Assembly: GCA_020025825.1 (NCBI GenBank)
Contig: JAHHRL010000015.1
Coordinates: 1-44,064, forward strand
From: Faecalibacterium sp.
GTDB lineage: Bacteria; Bacillota; Clostridia; Oscillospirales; Ruminococcaceae
DNA: 44,064 nucleotides
Reading direction: 5' to 3'
The notes beneath the pieces were generated by a model that was not told the DNA's origin, searched no databases, and saw only the letters and a program-made list of their open reading frames with translations. This document shows positions 15,957 to 24,668 of this stretch, in pieces (positions within the stretch are counted from its first letter, which is position 1; every line of letters begins with the position of its first letter). The position numbers and the translations under genes were made by a program.

Positions 15957-17231
15957 ATGAAAAAAAAGAAAAGGTCTTGGGCCGTTATCATACCGGCGCT
16001 GTTCTGTATACCGGCGTTGTATGTGGCAGCTCAAATTTACAGCGCAACTAAGGTAACATACGAATACGAAACGGTAATTCAATACCAAATGACGGATAGT
16101 ATGGAAGCAGAAGGCGTTGTGCTGTATCAGGAAACCCCCGTACAGGGCGAAGGTATGTTAGGATACTTGGTGCGTGACGGCGAGCGAGTTTCTAACGGAA
16201 CAAGTCTTGCTGAGGTATACACCAGCAGCGAGCAGGCAAAAGCAAGTGTGCGCCTTTCAGAAATTGGTGGGCAGATTGATTTGCTGGAGAAATCACAGAA
16301 TACATCTTCCACTAAAATTGATGTGCTTATGGCACAACGCAGTACGGCTATCTATAACCTGTTGGATTCCATGGATAAAAGCAAGTGGAACACAATCCCC
16401 AGTCTGCAAAAGGATTATCTGTTAGCCCAAAATAAACTGCAAATCACAACAGGGGAAATCAATAACTTTAATCCGCTGATTGATGAGCTGAAACAGGAAC
16501 AGGAGCAAATCAATAAGCAACTGTCAGGATTGAATTCGATTAAAGCTCCGGCAATGGGGTATTTTGTAAGCGCAGAAAACACGCAGCTGCTAAATGTTGA
16601 CCGAGCAGAGCTTGTGGCTATGCCGCCGCAAGCTTTGAAAAACGCTATGCAGGATGGCGTAACGAAAAACATGGATGGCTTAGTGGGCAAAATTGTTTCG
16701 GGTTATACATGGCAGTTTTGCGGTGTAACTACCATAGAAAACAGTGAGCGCTTTGAAAACCAAAAAACGGTGCGTATTAGTTTTCCCGGAAAAATGGAAC
16801 AGCCGCTTACAGCAAGCGTCGTTAGTGTGGAAAAAGATGCAGAAAACGGCATTGCGAAATTTGTTCTTCAATGTGACTATGTAAATGCGGATGTATTGAA
16901 GCTTGGCAAAGAAACGGCAAGAATTGATTTTGCTACCTACACAGGTTTGCGTGTGAATGCGGATGCGGTACGTTATGTACGTGAGAAACCTAACGCAGCA
17001 GATTCTGAGCAGCAAACAGCGGAAACAACAGGCGAAAATTATGTTCCCGGCGTATATGTAAAATACGGAAATTTAGCACGTTTTCGCCGAATTAAGGAGC
17101 TGTATCGTGATAGTACCGGAACTTATATTCTGGTACCGATAGATGGAGCTTTGGGTAAAGAAAGCGAGGTTCGTCTGTACGACGAGGTAATCATTGCGGG
17201 CCAAGAATTATACGATGGAAAACTTTTGTAA
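15957..17231 (+). CDS. HlyD-like membrane-anchored adaptor protein (424 aa)
   Basis: The protein begins with a basic stretch (MKKKKR) and one membrane segment (about 9-30), then an extracellular region with two biotinyl-lipoyl-like halves (LGYLVRDGERVSNGTSLAEVY and LNSIKAPAMGYFVS) flanking a helical coiled-coil segment (about 85-185). This is the layout of HlyD/RND periplasmic adaptor subunits. No ABC or RND transporter gene is adjacent. It lies between miaA and sepF, a place that hints at an envelope or division role. ATG at 15957 is preferred to ATG at 15945, because TGAGG lies 6 bases upstream. Confidence 0.75.
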   Translation: MKKKKRSWAVIIPALFCIPALYVAAQIYSATKVTYEYETVIQYQMTDSMEAEGVVLYQETPVQGEGMLGYLVRDGERVSNGTSLAEVYTSSEQAKASVRLSEIGGQIDLLEKSQNTSSTKIDVLMAQRSTAIYNLLDSMDKSKWNTIPSLQKDYLLAQNKLQITTGEINNFNPLIDELKQEQEQINKQLSGLNSIKAPAMGYFVSAENTQLLNVDRAELVAMPPQALKNAMQDGVTKNMDGLVGKIVSGYTWQFCGVTTIENSERFENQKTVRISFPGKMEQPLTASVVSVEKDAENGIAKFVLQCDYVNADVLKLGKETARIDFATYTGLRVNADAVRYVREKPNAADSEQQTAETTGENYVPGVYVKYGNLARFRRIKELYRDSTGTYILVPIDGALGKESEVRLYDEVIIAGQELYDGKLL

Positions 17232-17240
17232 GCTCTTTTA

Positions 17241-17269
17241 TTGACATCTGTGTAAAAAAAAACGATAAT
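17241..17269 (+). promoter_or_regulatory. Promoter of sepF operon
   Basis: TTGACA (17241-17246), a 17-base spacer and GATAAT (17264-17269), in the 107-base gap between the HlyD-like gene and sepF. Confidence 0.7.
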
Positions 17270-17338
17270 AATAAAATGTATGGATATATACTGCATGTTT
17301 TCGCATAGTGAACATACAGAGTAAAGGAGTTTGGTAAG

Positions 17339-17809
17339 ATGGCATTCATGGATACGTTAAAAAATATTTTCTCTCCGGATGAGGATGATGATTACGATTA
17401 CATTGATGATGCTTCTGAAATGGTAAACAGCAATCCTTCCTTGCGTTTGGATGATTCCTACGAAGATCATAGCGCACGTGAAGCTGCTGCAACCAACAAG
17501 AGAAACAAAGTCGTTAATATTAACGCTACAACACAGCTGAAGGTCGTTTTGGTTAAGCCAGAGCGATTTGAAGATGCCAGCACAGTTGCAGACCATCTGA
17601 ACAGCAAGCATACTGTTGTGCTGAATCTGGAGTCTACAAATAAGGAAGTTTCTCGCCGTTTGGTCGACTTCCTGTCCGGTGTTGCCTATGCAAATAACGG
17701 CCAGATTAAGCGTGTGGCAAACAGCACCTTTATCATTACCCCCTACAATGTTGACATTATGGGGGATCTGCTGGACGAACTGGAGAGCAACGGTGCCTTC
17801 TTCGGTTGA
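17339..17809 (+). CDS. sepF: Cell division protein SepF (156 aa)
   Basis: Membrane-associated FtsZ partner that bundles FtsZ filaments and anchors them at mid-cell. The N-terminus MAFMDTLKNIFS is an amphipathic membrane-targeting helix, followed by an acidic low-complexity linker (14-50) and the conserved SepF domain (about 65-150) with VVLNLESTNKEVSRRLVDFLSG. AAGGAG lies upstream of the ATG. It is the first gene of sepF-ylmH-divIVA-ileS, an order known from many Firmicutes. Confidence 0.96.
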   Translation: MAFMDTLKNIFSPDEDDDYDYIDDASEMVNSNPSLRLDDSYEDHSAREAAATNKRNKVVNINATTQLKVVLVKPERFEDASTVADHLNSKHTVVLNLESTNKEVSRRLVDFLSGVAYANNGQIKRVANSTFIITPYNVDIMGDLLDELESNGAFFG

Positions 17810-18593
17810 TTTGCAGAAACGCGGCTTTTTACCGCCGCAAAATGATGCGGAGCGGACATTATCTCGTCATGCAGAGGATTTAGCACGGATTGCACAAACC
17901 CGTGGAGTGGCAAGGTATTCTGATTTTCTCAGTGATCGTGAGCAGGACTTAGTACGTGCGGCAATGAATCGTGCTAAGTGCGATTGCTGGCACTTTGATG
18001 GTGGCTGGCAGGATGCGGAGCGTAAAATCCTTTGTATCGAGCCGGAAGATGTGTATCTGGTATGTCCGTTGGTCTGTGTTCGGCTGGAATGTAAATTGGT
18101 GTCCGGGGCAATCCCACCGCTGCATAAAGATTATCTTGGCAGCTTAATGGGTCTCTCGCTTAAGCGGGAATCTCTGGGAGATATTGTGCTGCCGCCGGAT
18201 CAAAAGGGGATAGCCTACGTTTTTGCTTTGGAAACAGCTGCACACTTGATAGAGGCTGAATTAACACGGGTAGGCAATATCACGGTGCAGTGTACCATTG
18301 TTGACGAAGTTCCCCAGTTTCAAAAAGCAGAGCGAGAAATTCGCACGGCCACAGTATCATCTCTTCGTTTAGATGCAGTGCTGGCAGCAATGCTGCGGTG
18401 CAGCAGGGGGCAGGCGGCGGATTTCATTGCGGCCGGCAGAGTGGAAATCAACCATGTACCAGCATCCAGTACGCATGCTGCGGTTTATGTCGGGGATATC
18501 TTTACAGTGCGAGGCAAGGGACGGTATCAACTGACAGATTTACCGGGCAAAAGTAAAAAGGACAGAGATATCATTTCGTTTTTCCAGTTTTAA
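17793..18593 (+). CDS. ylmH: YlmH-family S4-domain RNA-binding protein (266 aa)
   Basis: Cytoplasmic RNA-binding protein encoded in the division cluster of Gram-positives; homologues bind ribosomal or tRNA-like RNA. The C-terminal S4 domain (about 185-250) reads SSLRLDAVLAAMLRCSRGQA...AGRVEINH. The start is set at GTG 17793, which overlaps the end of sepF by 17 bases and has GGAGAG upstream; reading frames starting earlier lie inside sepF. TTG at 17811 is the alternative. Size matches YlmH of Bacillus (about 257 aa). Confidence 0.92.
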   Translation: MPSSVDLQKRGFLPPQNDAERTLSRHAEDLARIAQTRGVARYSDFLSDREQDLVRAAMNRAKCDCWHFDGGWQDAERKILCIEPEDVYLVCPLVCVRLECKLVSGAIPPLHKDYLGSLMGLSLKRESLGDIVLPPDQKGIAYVFALETAAHLIEAELTRVGNITVQCTIVDEVPQFQKAEREIRTATVSSLRLDAVLAAMLRCSRGQAADFIAAGRVEINHVPASSTHAAVYVGDIFTVRGKGRYQLTDLPGKSKKDRDIISFFQF

Positions 18594-18626
18594 CAAACAG
18601 ATTATAGAATGAGCGGAGGAATCCAA

Positions 18627-19322
18627 ATGGTTACTGCACAAGAGGTACAAAGCGCAATCTTTGGTAAAGGCTTGCGTGGATACAATGTGGAACAGGTTGA
18701 CGAGTTTTTGGATCGTGTTGCAGAGCAACTCACCGCAGACGAACAGCGTATTTCCGAAATGTCGAAAGACAACGAGGAACTAAAAGATAAGCTGCTGGAG
18801 CTTGCCCAAAAATTGGAAGGCTACCGCAGTGATGAAAACGCATTGAAGTCTGCCCTGTTAAATGCGCAGCGCATGGGCGAAAACGTTATTAAAGAAGCAC
18901 GCCAGAAGGGCGATGTACTGGAAAGAGAAGCTCGTATTCGCTCGGAGGATATTCTTCGTGCAGGAGCGGAGAAAATCAAGGAGCAGGAGCTGGAACTGGA
19001 GCGCATAAAAGCTGAGGTAGCGCAGTTTAAGGCAAATGTGCTGGGCCTTTACAAGACCCACATCGAGCTGCTGAGCACCTTGCCCGGTGAGGAAATGGAA
19101 CCTGAAGAAGTTGAGGTTCAGGAAGAAGCCGTTGAGCCGATTCCTGAGGAAACTGAAGTTTCGGAAGAAAACATCAGCACTGCTGATATTGATGCAGAAG
19201 CAGAGGTCCCTGCGCAAAAAGATGACTTTTGGCAAAAAGATGAAGAAGAGTTGACGGCAGAGATTGCGGCGTCCATGTCGGATAAAAGCGAGACCTTCCG
19301 TGGAATTACATTTAGCGATTGA
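18627..19322 (+). CDS. divIVA: DivIVA family polar/septal scaffold protein (231 aa)
   Basis: Coiled-coil protein that binds curved membranes at septum and poles and recruits division or chromosome-anchoring factors. The N-terminus has the family motif GKGLRGYNVEQVDEFLD (about 13-29), including the membrane-binding region, followed by a long charged coiled coil (about 30-150) and an acidic tail rich in Glu. ATG at 18627 is chosen because GGAGG lies 6 bases upstream; an earlier in-frame ATG at 18609 lacks a site. Confidence 0.95.
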   Translation: MVTAQEVQSAIFGKGLRGYNVEQVDEFLDRVAEQLTADEQRISEMSKDNEELKDKLLELAQKLEGYRSDENALKSALLNAQRMGENVIKEARQKGDVLEREARIRSEDILRAGAEKIKEQELELERIKAEVAQFKANVLGLYKTHIELLSTLPGEEMEPEEVEVQEEAVEPIPEETEVSEENISTADIDAEAEVPAQKDDFWQKDEEELTAEIAASMSDKSETFRGITFSD

Positions 19323-19396
19323 TATTTAGCAACCCTTAGTTAAAAAATCCTGGTGCGCAAGCGCTTTCGGGAACAAAATAGAGGAGAGTGGAACCA

Positions 19397-22189
19397 TTGG
19401 CAAAGAACCCATCCAAATACGATCAGACGATCCACCTGCCCAGAACCGCATTTGAGATGCGTGCAGGCCTGCCGAAAAAAGAGCCTGTTATGTTGCAGGA
19501 TTGGAAGGACAACGATCTGTACAACAACCTGATGAAGCACAACGAAGGCAAACCCAAGTTTGTTTTGCACGACGGCCCTCCGTACGCAAACGGCAACATT
19601 CACATGGGTACTGCACTGAATAAGATTATCAAGGATATCATTATCCGCTATAAGAGCATGGACGGCTACCAGACTCCGTTTGTGCCCGGCTATGATACCC
19701 ATGGCCTGCCCATCGAACTGAAGGCACTGGCTTCTGTTGGCGATAAGAAAAAGGACATCTCCAAGTTGGAGCTGCGCCGCATCTGCCATGAGTTTGCTAC
19801 GGAGCATATCGACATTATGGGCGAGCAGTTCCAGCGCTTGGGCATCATCGGTGACTTCGCTAATCCTTACTTGACTCTGAAGCCTGAGTTTGAAGCACGT
19901 CAGGTCGAGATTTTCGGCAAGATGGCTTCCAAGGGCTACATTTACAAGGGCATGAAGCCCGTTTACTGGTGCCCCGAGTGCCGCACCGCTCTGGCTGAAG
20001 CTGAGATTGAATACGGTGATGATGAATGTGATTCCATCTTTGTCCGCTTTGCTGTTTCTGAGGACCCCAATGGTGTTCTGGCAAAGCACGGCATCCCGAT
20101 GGAGGATACTTACTTTGTAATTTGGACCACCACCACTTGGACCTTGCCCGCTAACGAGGCCATCTGCTTGAATGGTGAGTTCAACTACTCTTTTGTTAAG
20201 ATTGATGGTAAGTACCACATCATGGCTACCGATTTGGTCGAAAGCGTAATGAACGCTTGCCATGTAGAAAATTACGAGATTGTTGGCGAGCCTGTTTCCG
20301 GCTGCGAGTTTGAGCTGATGCGTTACCAGCACGTATACCTGCCTAAGCAGGGCTACGTAATTCTGGGTGACCACGTCACTCTGGAAAGTGGTTCTGGCTG
20401 TGTTCATACTGCAGGCGGCCACGGTGTTGATGACTTTAACGTAAGTAAGAAGTACCCGCAGGTCAACATTACTGTTCCCGTTGATGACGGCGGTTACCTG
20501 ACCGAGTTGGCAGGTAAGTATGCAGGTCAGAAGGTATGGGCTGCAAACAAGACCATTCTGGCTGACTTGCAGGAGTCCGGCGCTGTGATGGGTGTTCAGC
20601 ACATTGTCCATAGCTACCCGCACTGCTGGCGTTGCCACAAGCCTATCATCTTCCGTGCAACCGAGCAGTGGTTCTGCTCTGTGGCTGCCTTCCGTGAGGA
20701 TATTTACAAGGCAATTGATACTGTTAACTGGATGCCTGAGTGGGGCCACGACCGTATGCATGGCATGGTTCGTGACCGTAACGACTGGTGCATTAGCCGT
20801 CAGCGTACTTGGGGCGTGCCGATTCCTGCATTCTACTGCAAGAAGTGCGGCAAGTACCATATTACGGATGCAACTATCGCAGCTGTAAGCGATTTGTTCC
20901 GTAAAGAAGGCTCTGATGCATGGTACAAGTACGATGCTAAGGATATTATCCCGGCCGGCGAGGTTTGCGAGTGCGGCGCTTCCGATTGGGAGAAGGATAC
21001 CGACATCATGGACGTTTGGTTCGACTCCGGTTCTACCCATGTGGCAGTTCTGGAAGAACGCCCTGAGCTGTCCTGGCCTGCTGACCTGTATATGGAAGGT
21101 GCTGACCAGTTCCGTGGTTGGTTCCAGTCCAGCTTGCTGACCAGCGTTGCAACACGTGGCGTAGCTCCTTACAAGAATGTTTTGAGCCACGGCTGGGTTG
21201 TTGACGAACAGGGCAAGCAGATGCACAAGAGTGCAGGCAACGGCGTGGAGCCTAAGGAAATCATCAAGGACTACGGCGCAGACATTATCCGTCTGTGGGT
21301 TGCAAGCTCTGACTATACTGTTGACGTTCGTGCAGGCAAGAACATCTTTAAGCAGTTGAGCGAGGCATACCGTAAGATTCGTAATACTGCACGTTTCATT
21401 CTGGGTAACCTGGATGGCTTCGACCCCAATACCGATATGGTGCCGGACGATCAGCTGTTTGAAATCGACCGTTGGGCTCTGGCAGCTATGGACGATTTGA
21501 TGCGTGACGCTACCGAAGGCTACGACAGCTATAACTTCAGCAAGGTGTACCATGATGTACACAACTTCTGTGTTGTTGATATGTCTAACTTCTATCTGGA
21601 CGTTATCAAGGATCGTTTGTACTGCACCAGTGGCGTGGGCCGTAAGGCTGCACAGACTGCTATGTACAAGATTCTGGTTGCTCTGGATAAGATTATTGCT
21701 CCCATCCTGTGCTTCACCAGTCAGGAAATCTGGGACTACATGCCCAAGATGGAAGGCATGAACAAGTACGTTGTCTTTGAGGATATGCCCAAGGCAGGCG
21801 CTTATACTGCTGACGAAGCATTCGAGGCAAAGTGGGCACAGATTATGGCAATCCGTGATGAGGTCAAGAAGGTTCTGGAGCAGAACCGTGCTGATAAGGT
21901 TATCGGTTCTTCTCTGGAGGCAGGTATCAAGTTGTACTGCACCGGCAGCAACTATGCCCTGCTGAACGAGATTCCTATGGACGAGTTGGCAGACCTGATG
22001 ATTGTCTCCCGTGCAGAACTGATTGAAGGCGAAGGCGGTATCGCTTCTGGCATTGAAGGCTTGGGTATCGAGGCATATCGTGCTCAGGGCGAAAAGTGCG
22101 AGCGTTGCTGGAAGTATTCTGGAAACATCGGCAGCGATGCAAGCCACCCCACGTTGTGTGCACGTTGTGCAGCAGACGTGAATATTTAA
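19397..22189 (+). CDS. ileS: Isoleucyl-tRNA synthetase (930 aa)
   Basis: Class I synthetase charging tRNA-Ile. The HIGH element reads GNIHMGTALNK (H69-M70-G71, with Thr in the last position), the KMSKS element reads QMHKSAGNG, and the C-terminal zinc site has CERC...CARC. Length matches bacterial-type IleRS1. The start is taken as TTG 19397 (MAKNPSKYDQ), because GAGGAG at 19381-19386 is well spaced for it and too close to the in-frame GTG at 19388. There is no T-box in the 65-base gap before it; it is the last gene of the sepF unit. Codon choice is visibly more biased (C-ending codons, CTG, CGT) than in neighbours. Confidence 0.97.
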   Translation: MAKNPSKYDQTIHLPRTAFEMRAGLPKKEPVMLQDWKDNDLYNNLMKHNEGKPKFVLHDGPPYANGNIHMGTALNKIIKDIIIRYKSMDGYQTPFVPGYDTHGLPIELKALASVGDKKKDISKLELRRICHEFATEHIDIMGEQFQRLGIIGDFANPYLTLKPEFEARQVEIFGKMASKGYIYKGMKPVYWCPECRTALAEAEIEYGDDECDSIFVRFAVSEDPNGVLAKHGIPMEDTYFVIWTTTTWTLPANEAICLNGEFNYSFVKIDGKYHIMATDLVESVMNACHVENYEIVGEPVSGCEFELMRYQHVYLPKQGYVILGDHVTLESGSGCVHTAGGHGVDDFNVSKKYPQVNITVPVDDGGYLTELAGKYAGQKVWAANKTILADLQESGAVMGVQHIVHSYPHCWRCHKPIIFRATEQWFCSVAAFREDIYKAIDTVNWMPEWGHDRMHGMVRDRNDWCISRQRTWGVPIPAFYCKKCGKYHITDATIAAVSDLFRKEGSDAWYKYDAKDIIPAGEVCECGASDWEKDTDIMDVWFDSGSTHVAVLEERPELSWPADLYMEGADQFRGWFQSSLLTSVATRGVAPYKNVLSHGWVVDEQGKQMHKSAGNGVEPKEIIKDYGADIIRLWVASSDYTVDVRAGKNIFKQLSEAYRKIRNTARFILGNLDGFDPNTDMVPDDQLFEIDRWALAAMDDLMRDATEGYDSYNFSKVYHDVHNFCVVDMSNFYLDVIKDRLYCTSGVGRKAAQTAMYKILVALDKIIAPILCFTSQEIWDYMPKMEGMNKYVVFEDMPKAGAYTADEAFEAKWAQIMAIRDEVKKVLEQNRADKVIGSSLEAGIKLYCTGSNYALLNEIPMDELADLMIVSRAELIEGEGGIASGIEGLGIEAYRAQGEKCERCWKYSGNIGSDASHPTLCARCAADVNI

Positions 22190-22199
22190 TCGTGTAAGT

Positions 22200-22242
22200 C
22201 GGGCGACGCATCCGTTTTTTCGGGGGCGCCGCCCGTTTTATT
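22200..22242 (+). terminator. Rho-independent terminator after ileS
   Basis: A GC-rich stem (22200-22209 with 22226-22235, one mismatch) is followed by TTTTATT. Confidence 0.85.
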
Positions 22243-22263
22243 CCAACCCAGAGAGGATACAAA

Positions 22264-22749
22264 ATGGCATATATTATAGCAAATCTGGCAATTTTAGGTG
22301 TTTTGATTGGCGTGGACCAATGGATTAAAGCATGGGCTGTAGCATCTCTGGCACCGGTACACGCAATGCCTCTTATTCCGCACGTAGTAGAGCTGCGCTT
22401 CTATCTGAATGATGGAATGGCATTTAGTATGCTGAGCGGAAAACAGGGCCTTTTAATTGTTGCAACCAGTATTACGTTGCTGGTTGTAGCATATTATTTG
22501 TTTGCACGCTGCCGAAACCATATGCTGCTGCAAGCTTCGTTGCTGCTGATTTTAAGCGGCGGCATTGGTAACCTCATTGACCGTGTGTTGAACGGCTGCG
22601 TTGTAGACTACATCAATTTGCTGTTTATGAACTTTGCTGTTTTCAATTTTGCGGATATTTGTGTCTGTGTGGGTGCTGCGCTGCTCATTTTAGACGTGCT
22701 TTTGCATGATACAGAGCACGGTAAAAAGACCGGGAAGGACACCGAGTAA
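22264..22749 (+). CDS. lspA: Lipoprotein signal peptidase (161 aa)
   Basis: Signal peptidase II: four membrane segments and the two conserved catalytic regions GGIGNLIDR...VVDY and FNFADI, each giving an aspartate of the aspartyl protease pair. It removes signal peptides of lipidated prolipoproteins at the membrane. The ATG at 22264 follows GAGAGG. It begins 21 bases after the ileS terminator, with no clear promoter of its own in that gap. The next gene follows after 3 bases. Confidence 0.96.
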   Translation: MAYIIANLAILGVLIGVDQWIKAWAVASLAPVHAMPLIPHVVELRFYLNDGMAFSMLSGKQGLLIVATSITLLVVAYYLFARCRNHMLLQASLLLILSGGIGNLIDRVLNGCVVDYINLLFMNFAVFNFADICVCVGAALLILDVLLHDTEHGKKTGKDTE

Positions 22750-22752
22750 ACC

Positions 22753-23679
22753 ATGGAAATTCTGGAATTTATCGTAGAAAAAGAAACAGAGGGCACACGC
22801 ATTGACCGCTTTTTGGCAAATGAGGATACGGGGCTTTCCCGCAGTGCCTTGCAGAACCTGATGGACCAATGCATGGTACTTTGCAACGGTAAGTTTGTTG
22901 CAAAAAGCCTAAAGGTAAAAGCTGGCGACGTTATCGAGGTGCAAATTCCTGATGCAAGGCCGGTTGAAACGGTTGCACAGAATATCCCGCTTGATGTGGT
23001 ATACGAAGACGAGCATCTGCTGGTGGTAAATAAACCTAAGGGAATGGTAGTACATCCGGCACCGGGTAACCCGGACGGAACCTTGGTAAATGCGCTGCTA
23101 TACCATTGTAAAGGGTCGTTGTCTGGCATTGGCGGCGAAATCCGCCCCGGTATTGTACACCGAATTGATAAGGATACAAGCGGACTGTTGGTAGTTGCGA
23201 AAGATGACGCAACGCATATTGGCTTGTCTCAGCAGATGGCAGTGCATAGCATTCGCCGTGTGTACAATTCTGTGGTGTATGGCGGCTTTGCGCAAGACGA
23301 AGGCTTTGTAGAAGCTCCGATTGGGCGGTCCAAAGCAGACCGCAAAAAGATGTCTATTTATCCGATGGACACCCCGGGGACGAAGTATGCGTATACATCA
23401 TATAAAGTTCTGGGCAGATATGATGGCTTTACGCACATTGCCTGCCAGTTAAAAACGGGAAGAACCCACCAGATTCGTGTGCATATGGCATCCATTGGCC
23501 ATCCGGTGGCAGGAGATGCTGTGTACGGGCCGCATCGCTGTATTACCAGTTTGCATGGACAGTGCCTCCATGCAAAAACATTAGGCTTTATTCACCCGGC
23601 TACGGGCGAATACATGGAATTTGACTCTGATTTGCCGGAGTATTTTACGCATTTCCTGAAAACACTGCACGGGAGGTAA
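22753..23679 (+). CDS. RluA-family pseudouridine synthase (308 aa)
   Basis: RNA pseudouridylation enzyme with an N-terminal S4 domain (about 12-70) and the catalytic RluA domain; H136-R137-I138-D139-KDTSG holds the catalytic Asp139. In Bacillus the gene after lspA (ylyB) belongs to the same family, so this is its positional equivalent. Size and S4 domain fit the RluD/YlyB type acting on 23S rRNA, but the exact target uridine cannot be told from sequence. The gap to lspA is 3 bases. Confidence 0.92.
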   Translation: MEILEFIVEKETEGTRIDRFLANEDTGLSRSALQNLMDQCMVLCNGKFVAKSLKVKAGDVIEVQIPDARPVETVAQNIPLDVVYEDEHLLVVNKPKGMVVHPAPGNPDGTLVNALLYHCKGSLSGIGGEIRPGIVHRIDKDTSGLLVVAKDDATHIGLSQQMAVHSIRRVYNSVVYGGFAQDEGFVEAPIGRSKADRKKMSIYPMDTPGTKYAYTSYKVLGRYDGFTHIACQLKTGRTHQIRVHMASIGHPVAGDAVYGPHRCITSLHGQCLHAKTLGFIHPATGEYMEFDSDLPEYFTHFLKTLHGR

Positions 23680-23684
23680 TAGCT

Positions 23685-24509
23685 ATGCGTTCCCTGGAAG
23701 AAGTGATGGTTGTGTCCAGCCTGGAAGGTGCTATGCTGGATACAAAAGGAAACCTTGCTAAAGCAAACAAAGAGGTTGTTCAGTTGTATTGCGAGCGTGG
23801 CGGCCATTTTACCGTGGCATCTAACCGGACACCTGCATATGTTGCTGCGATGTTAAAAAATATCCCTGTTACCGACCCTGTTATTTGCTGTGGCGGTGCG
23901 GTAATATACGATGTGAATCGTAACGAGTATGTGGCACAGCGTATGTTACATACAGAGCAAGCACGTGAGATGCTGGAGGCGGTATTGGTTGCGTTCCCGC
24001 AGGTTGGTGCAATTGTTCAGCGTCAGGACGGAACATTGTGCGTTGTGCAAGCAAACCAGTATACGCACACCTATATGCAGCAGGAGCGTTCAGGTTATTT
24101 GCTGGCTCAGGCAGAGGACGTACAAGCTCCTTGGGTGCGTGTTATCTTTACAGGGAAAACGGATCAGATGGACCGACTCGAACAGTATGCAGAACGGCAT
24201 AAACATGGCGACAAGATAGCACTGGTACGTGCATCAGATGATTGCTGCCATCTTTTAGCGGCGAATGTTTCAAAAGGAAATGCAGTGCGCGAACTGGCAC
24301 AAATTTGTGAAATCCCGCAGCAGTATATCTATTCCATTGGCGGAAATTATAGCGACCAAGCATTACTGCAAATGACAGGACACGCAGTAGCTGTACCGAG
24401 TGCGCCTGTTCGGGTAAAGCTGGCAGCAGATTTAGTTACACGTCTGGAAGCTTGCGAAGGTGGAGCGGCAGAGTTTTTATACTGCTTAACAAAGGAGTAC
24501 GAAAAGTAA
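23685..24509 (+). CDS. Degenerate Cof-type HAD family protein (274 aa)
   Basis: Overall layout is that of a Cof-type HAD phosphatase with a C2 cap, but the catalytic motifs are altered. Motif I, normally DxDGT, reads S12-L-E14-G-A16, so the nucleophilic Asp is Ser and the general acid is Glu. Motif II is ASNR. Motif III keeps Lys197 (SKGNAV). Motif IV, normally GDGxND, is GGNYSD (219-224), keeping only Asp224. The protein is therefore probably without classical phosphatase activity and may bind a phosphorylated ligand or act as a regulator. There is no frameshift or stop and the RBS (GGGAGG) is strong. It lies 5 bases after the pseudouridine synthase. Confidence 0.8.
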   Translation: MRSLEEVMVVSSLEGAMLDTKGNLAKANKEVVQLYCERGGHFTVASNRTPAYVAAMLKNIPVTDPVICCGGAVIYDVNRNEYVAQRMLHTEQAREMLEAVLVAFPQVGAIVQRQDGTLCVVQANQYTHTYMQQERSGYLLAQAEDVQAPWVRVIFTGKTDQMDRLEQYAERHKHGDKIALVRASDDCCHLLAANVSKGNAVRELAQICEIPQQYIYSIGGNYSDQALLQMTGHAVAVPSAPVRVKLAADLVTRLEACEGGAAEFLYCLTKEYEK

Positions 24510-24510
24510 G

Positions 24511-24618
24511 ATGCGCAACACAAAAGGTCCTGATAAAAAGCTGATTTTGGTATTTCTGGCAGCAATTTTGCTGATTGTGTTAAGTGCATGGCTTTGTGCG
24601 CCGGTCCCATTTTGGTAA
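24511..24618 (+). CDS. Predicted small membrane peptide (35 aa)
   Basis: Short reading frame from ATG 24511 to TAA 24618. A basic N-terminus (MRNTKGPDKK) precedes a single hydrophobic helix (LILVFLAAILLIVLSAWL, about 11-28). It starts one base after the stop of the HAD-like gene, has AAAGGAG some 13 bases upstream, and is followed by the operon's terminator. I recognise no family. The architecture and position favour a real small protein, but no homology could be checked. Confidence 0.5.
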   Translation: MRNTKGPDKKLILVFLAAILLIVLSAWLCAPVPFW

Positions 24619-24668
24619 GCAAAAGGCGTGAATTAGTAAAAGAAAATGCAAACCGGAAATAATCTATA

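Noticed and set aside
17679..17792. Longer N-terminus for ylmH
   Set aside because: The extra residues are an out-of-frame reading of sepF; GTG 17793 has its own ribosome site.
19323..19396. Possible T-box before ileS
   Set aside because: The gap is only about 70 bases and has no AGAGAG, GGTGNAA or TGG box.
19340..22147. 935-codon open frame antisense to ileS
   Set aside because: It mirrors ileS, which has all synthetase motifs; the frame is explained by codon bias and has no recognisable protein features.
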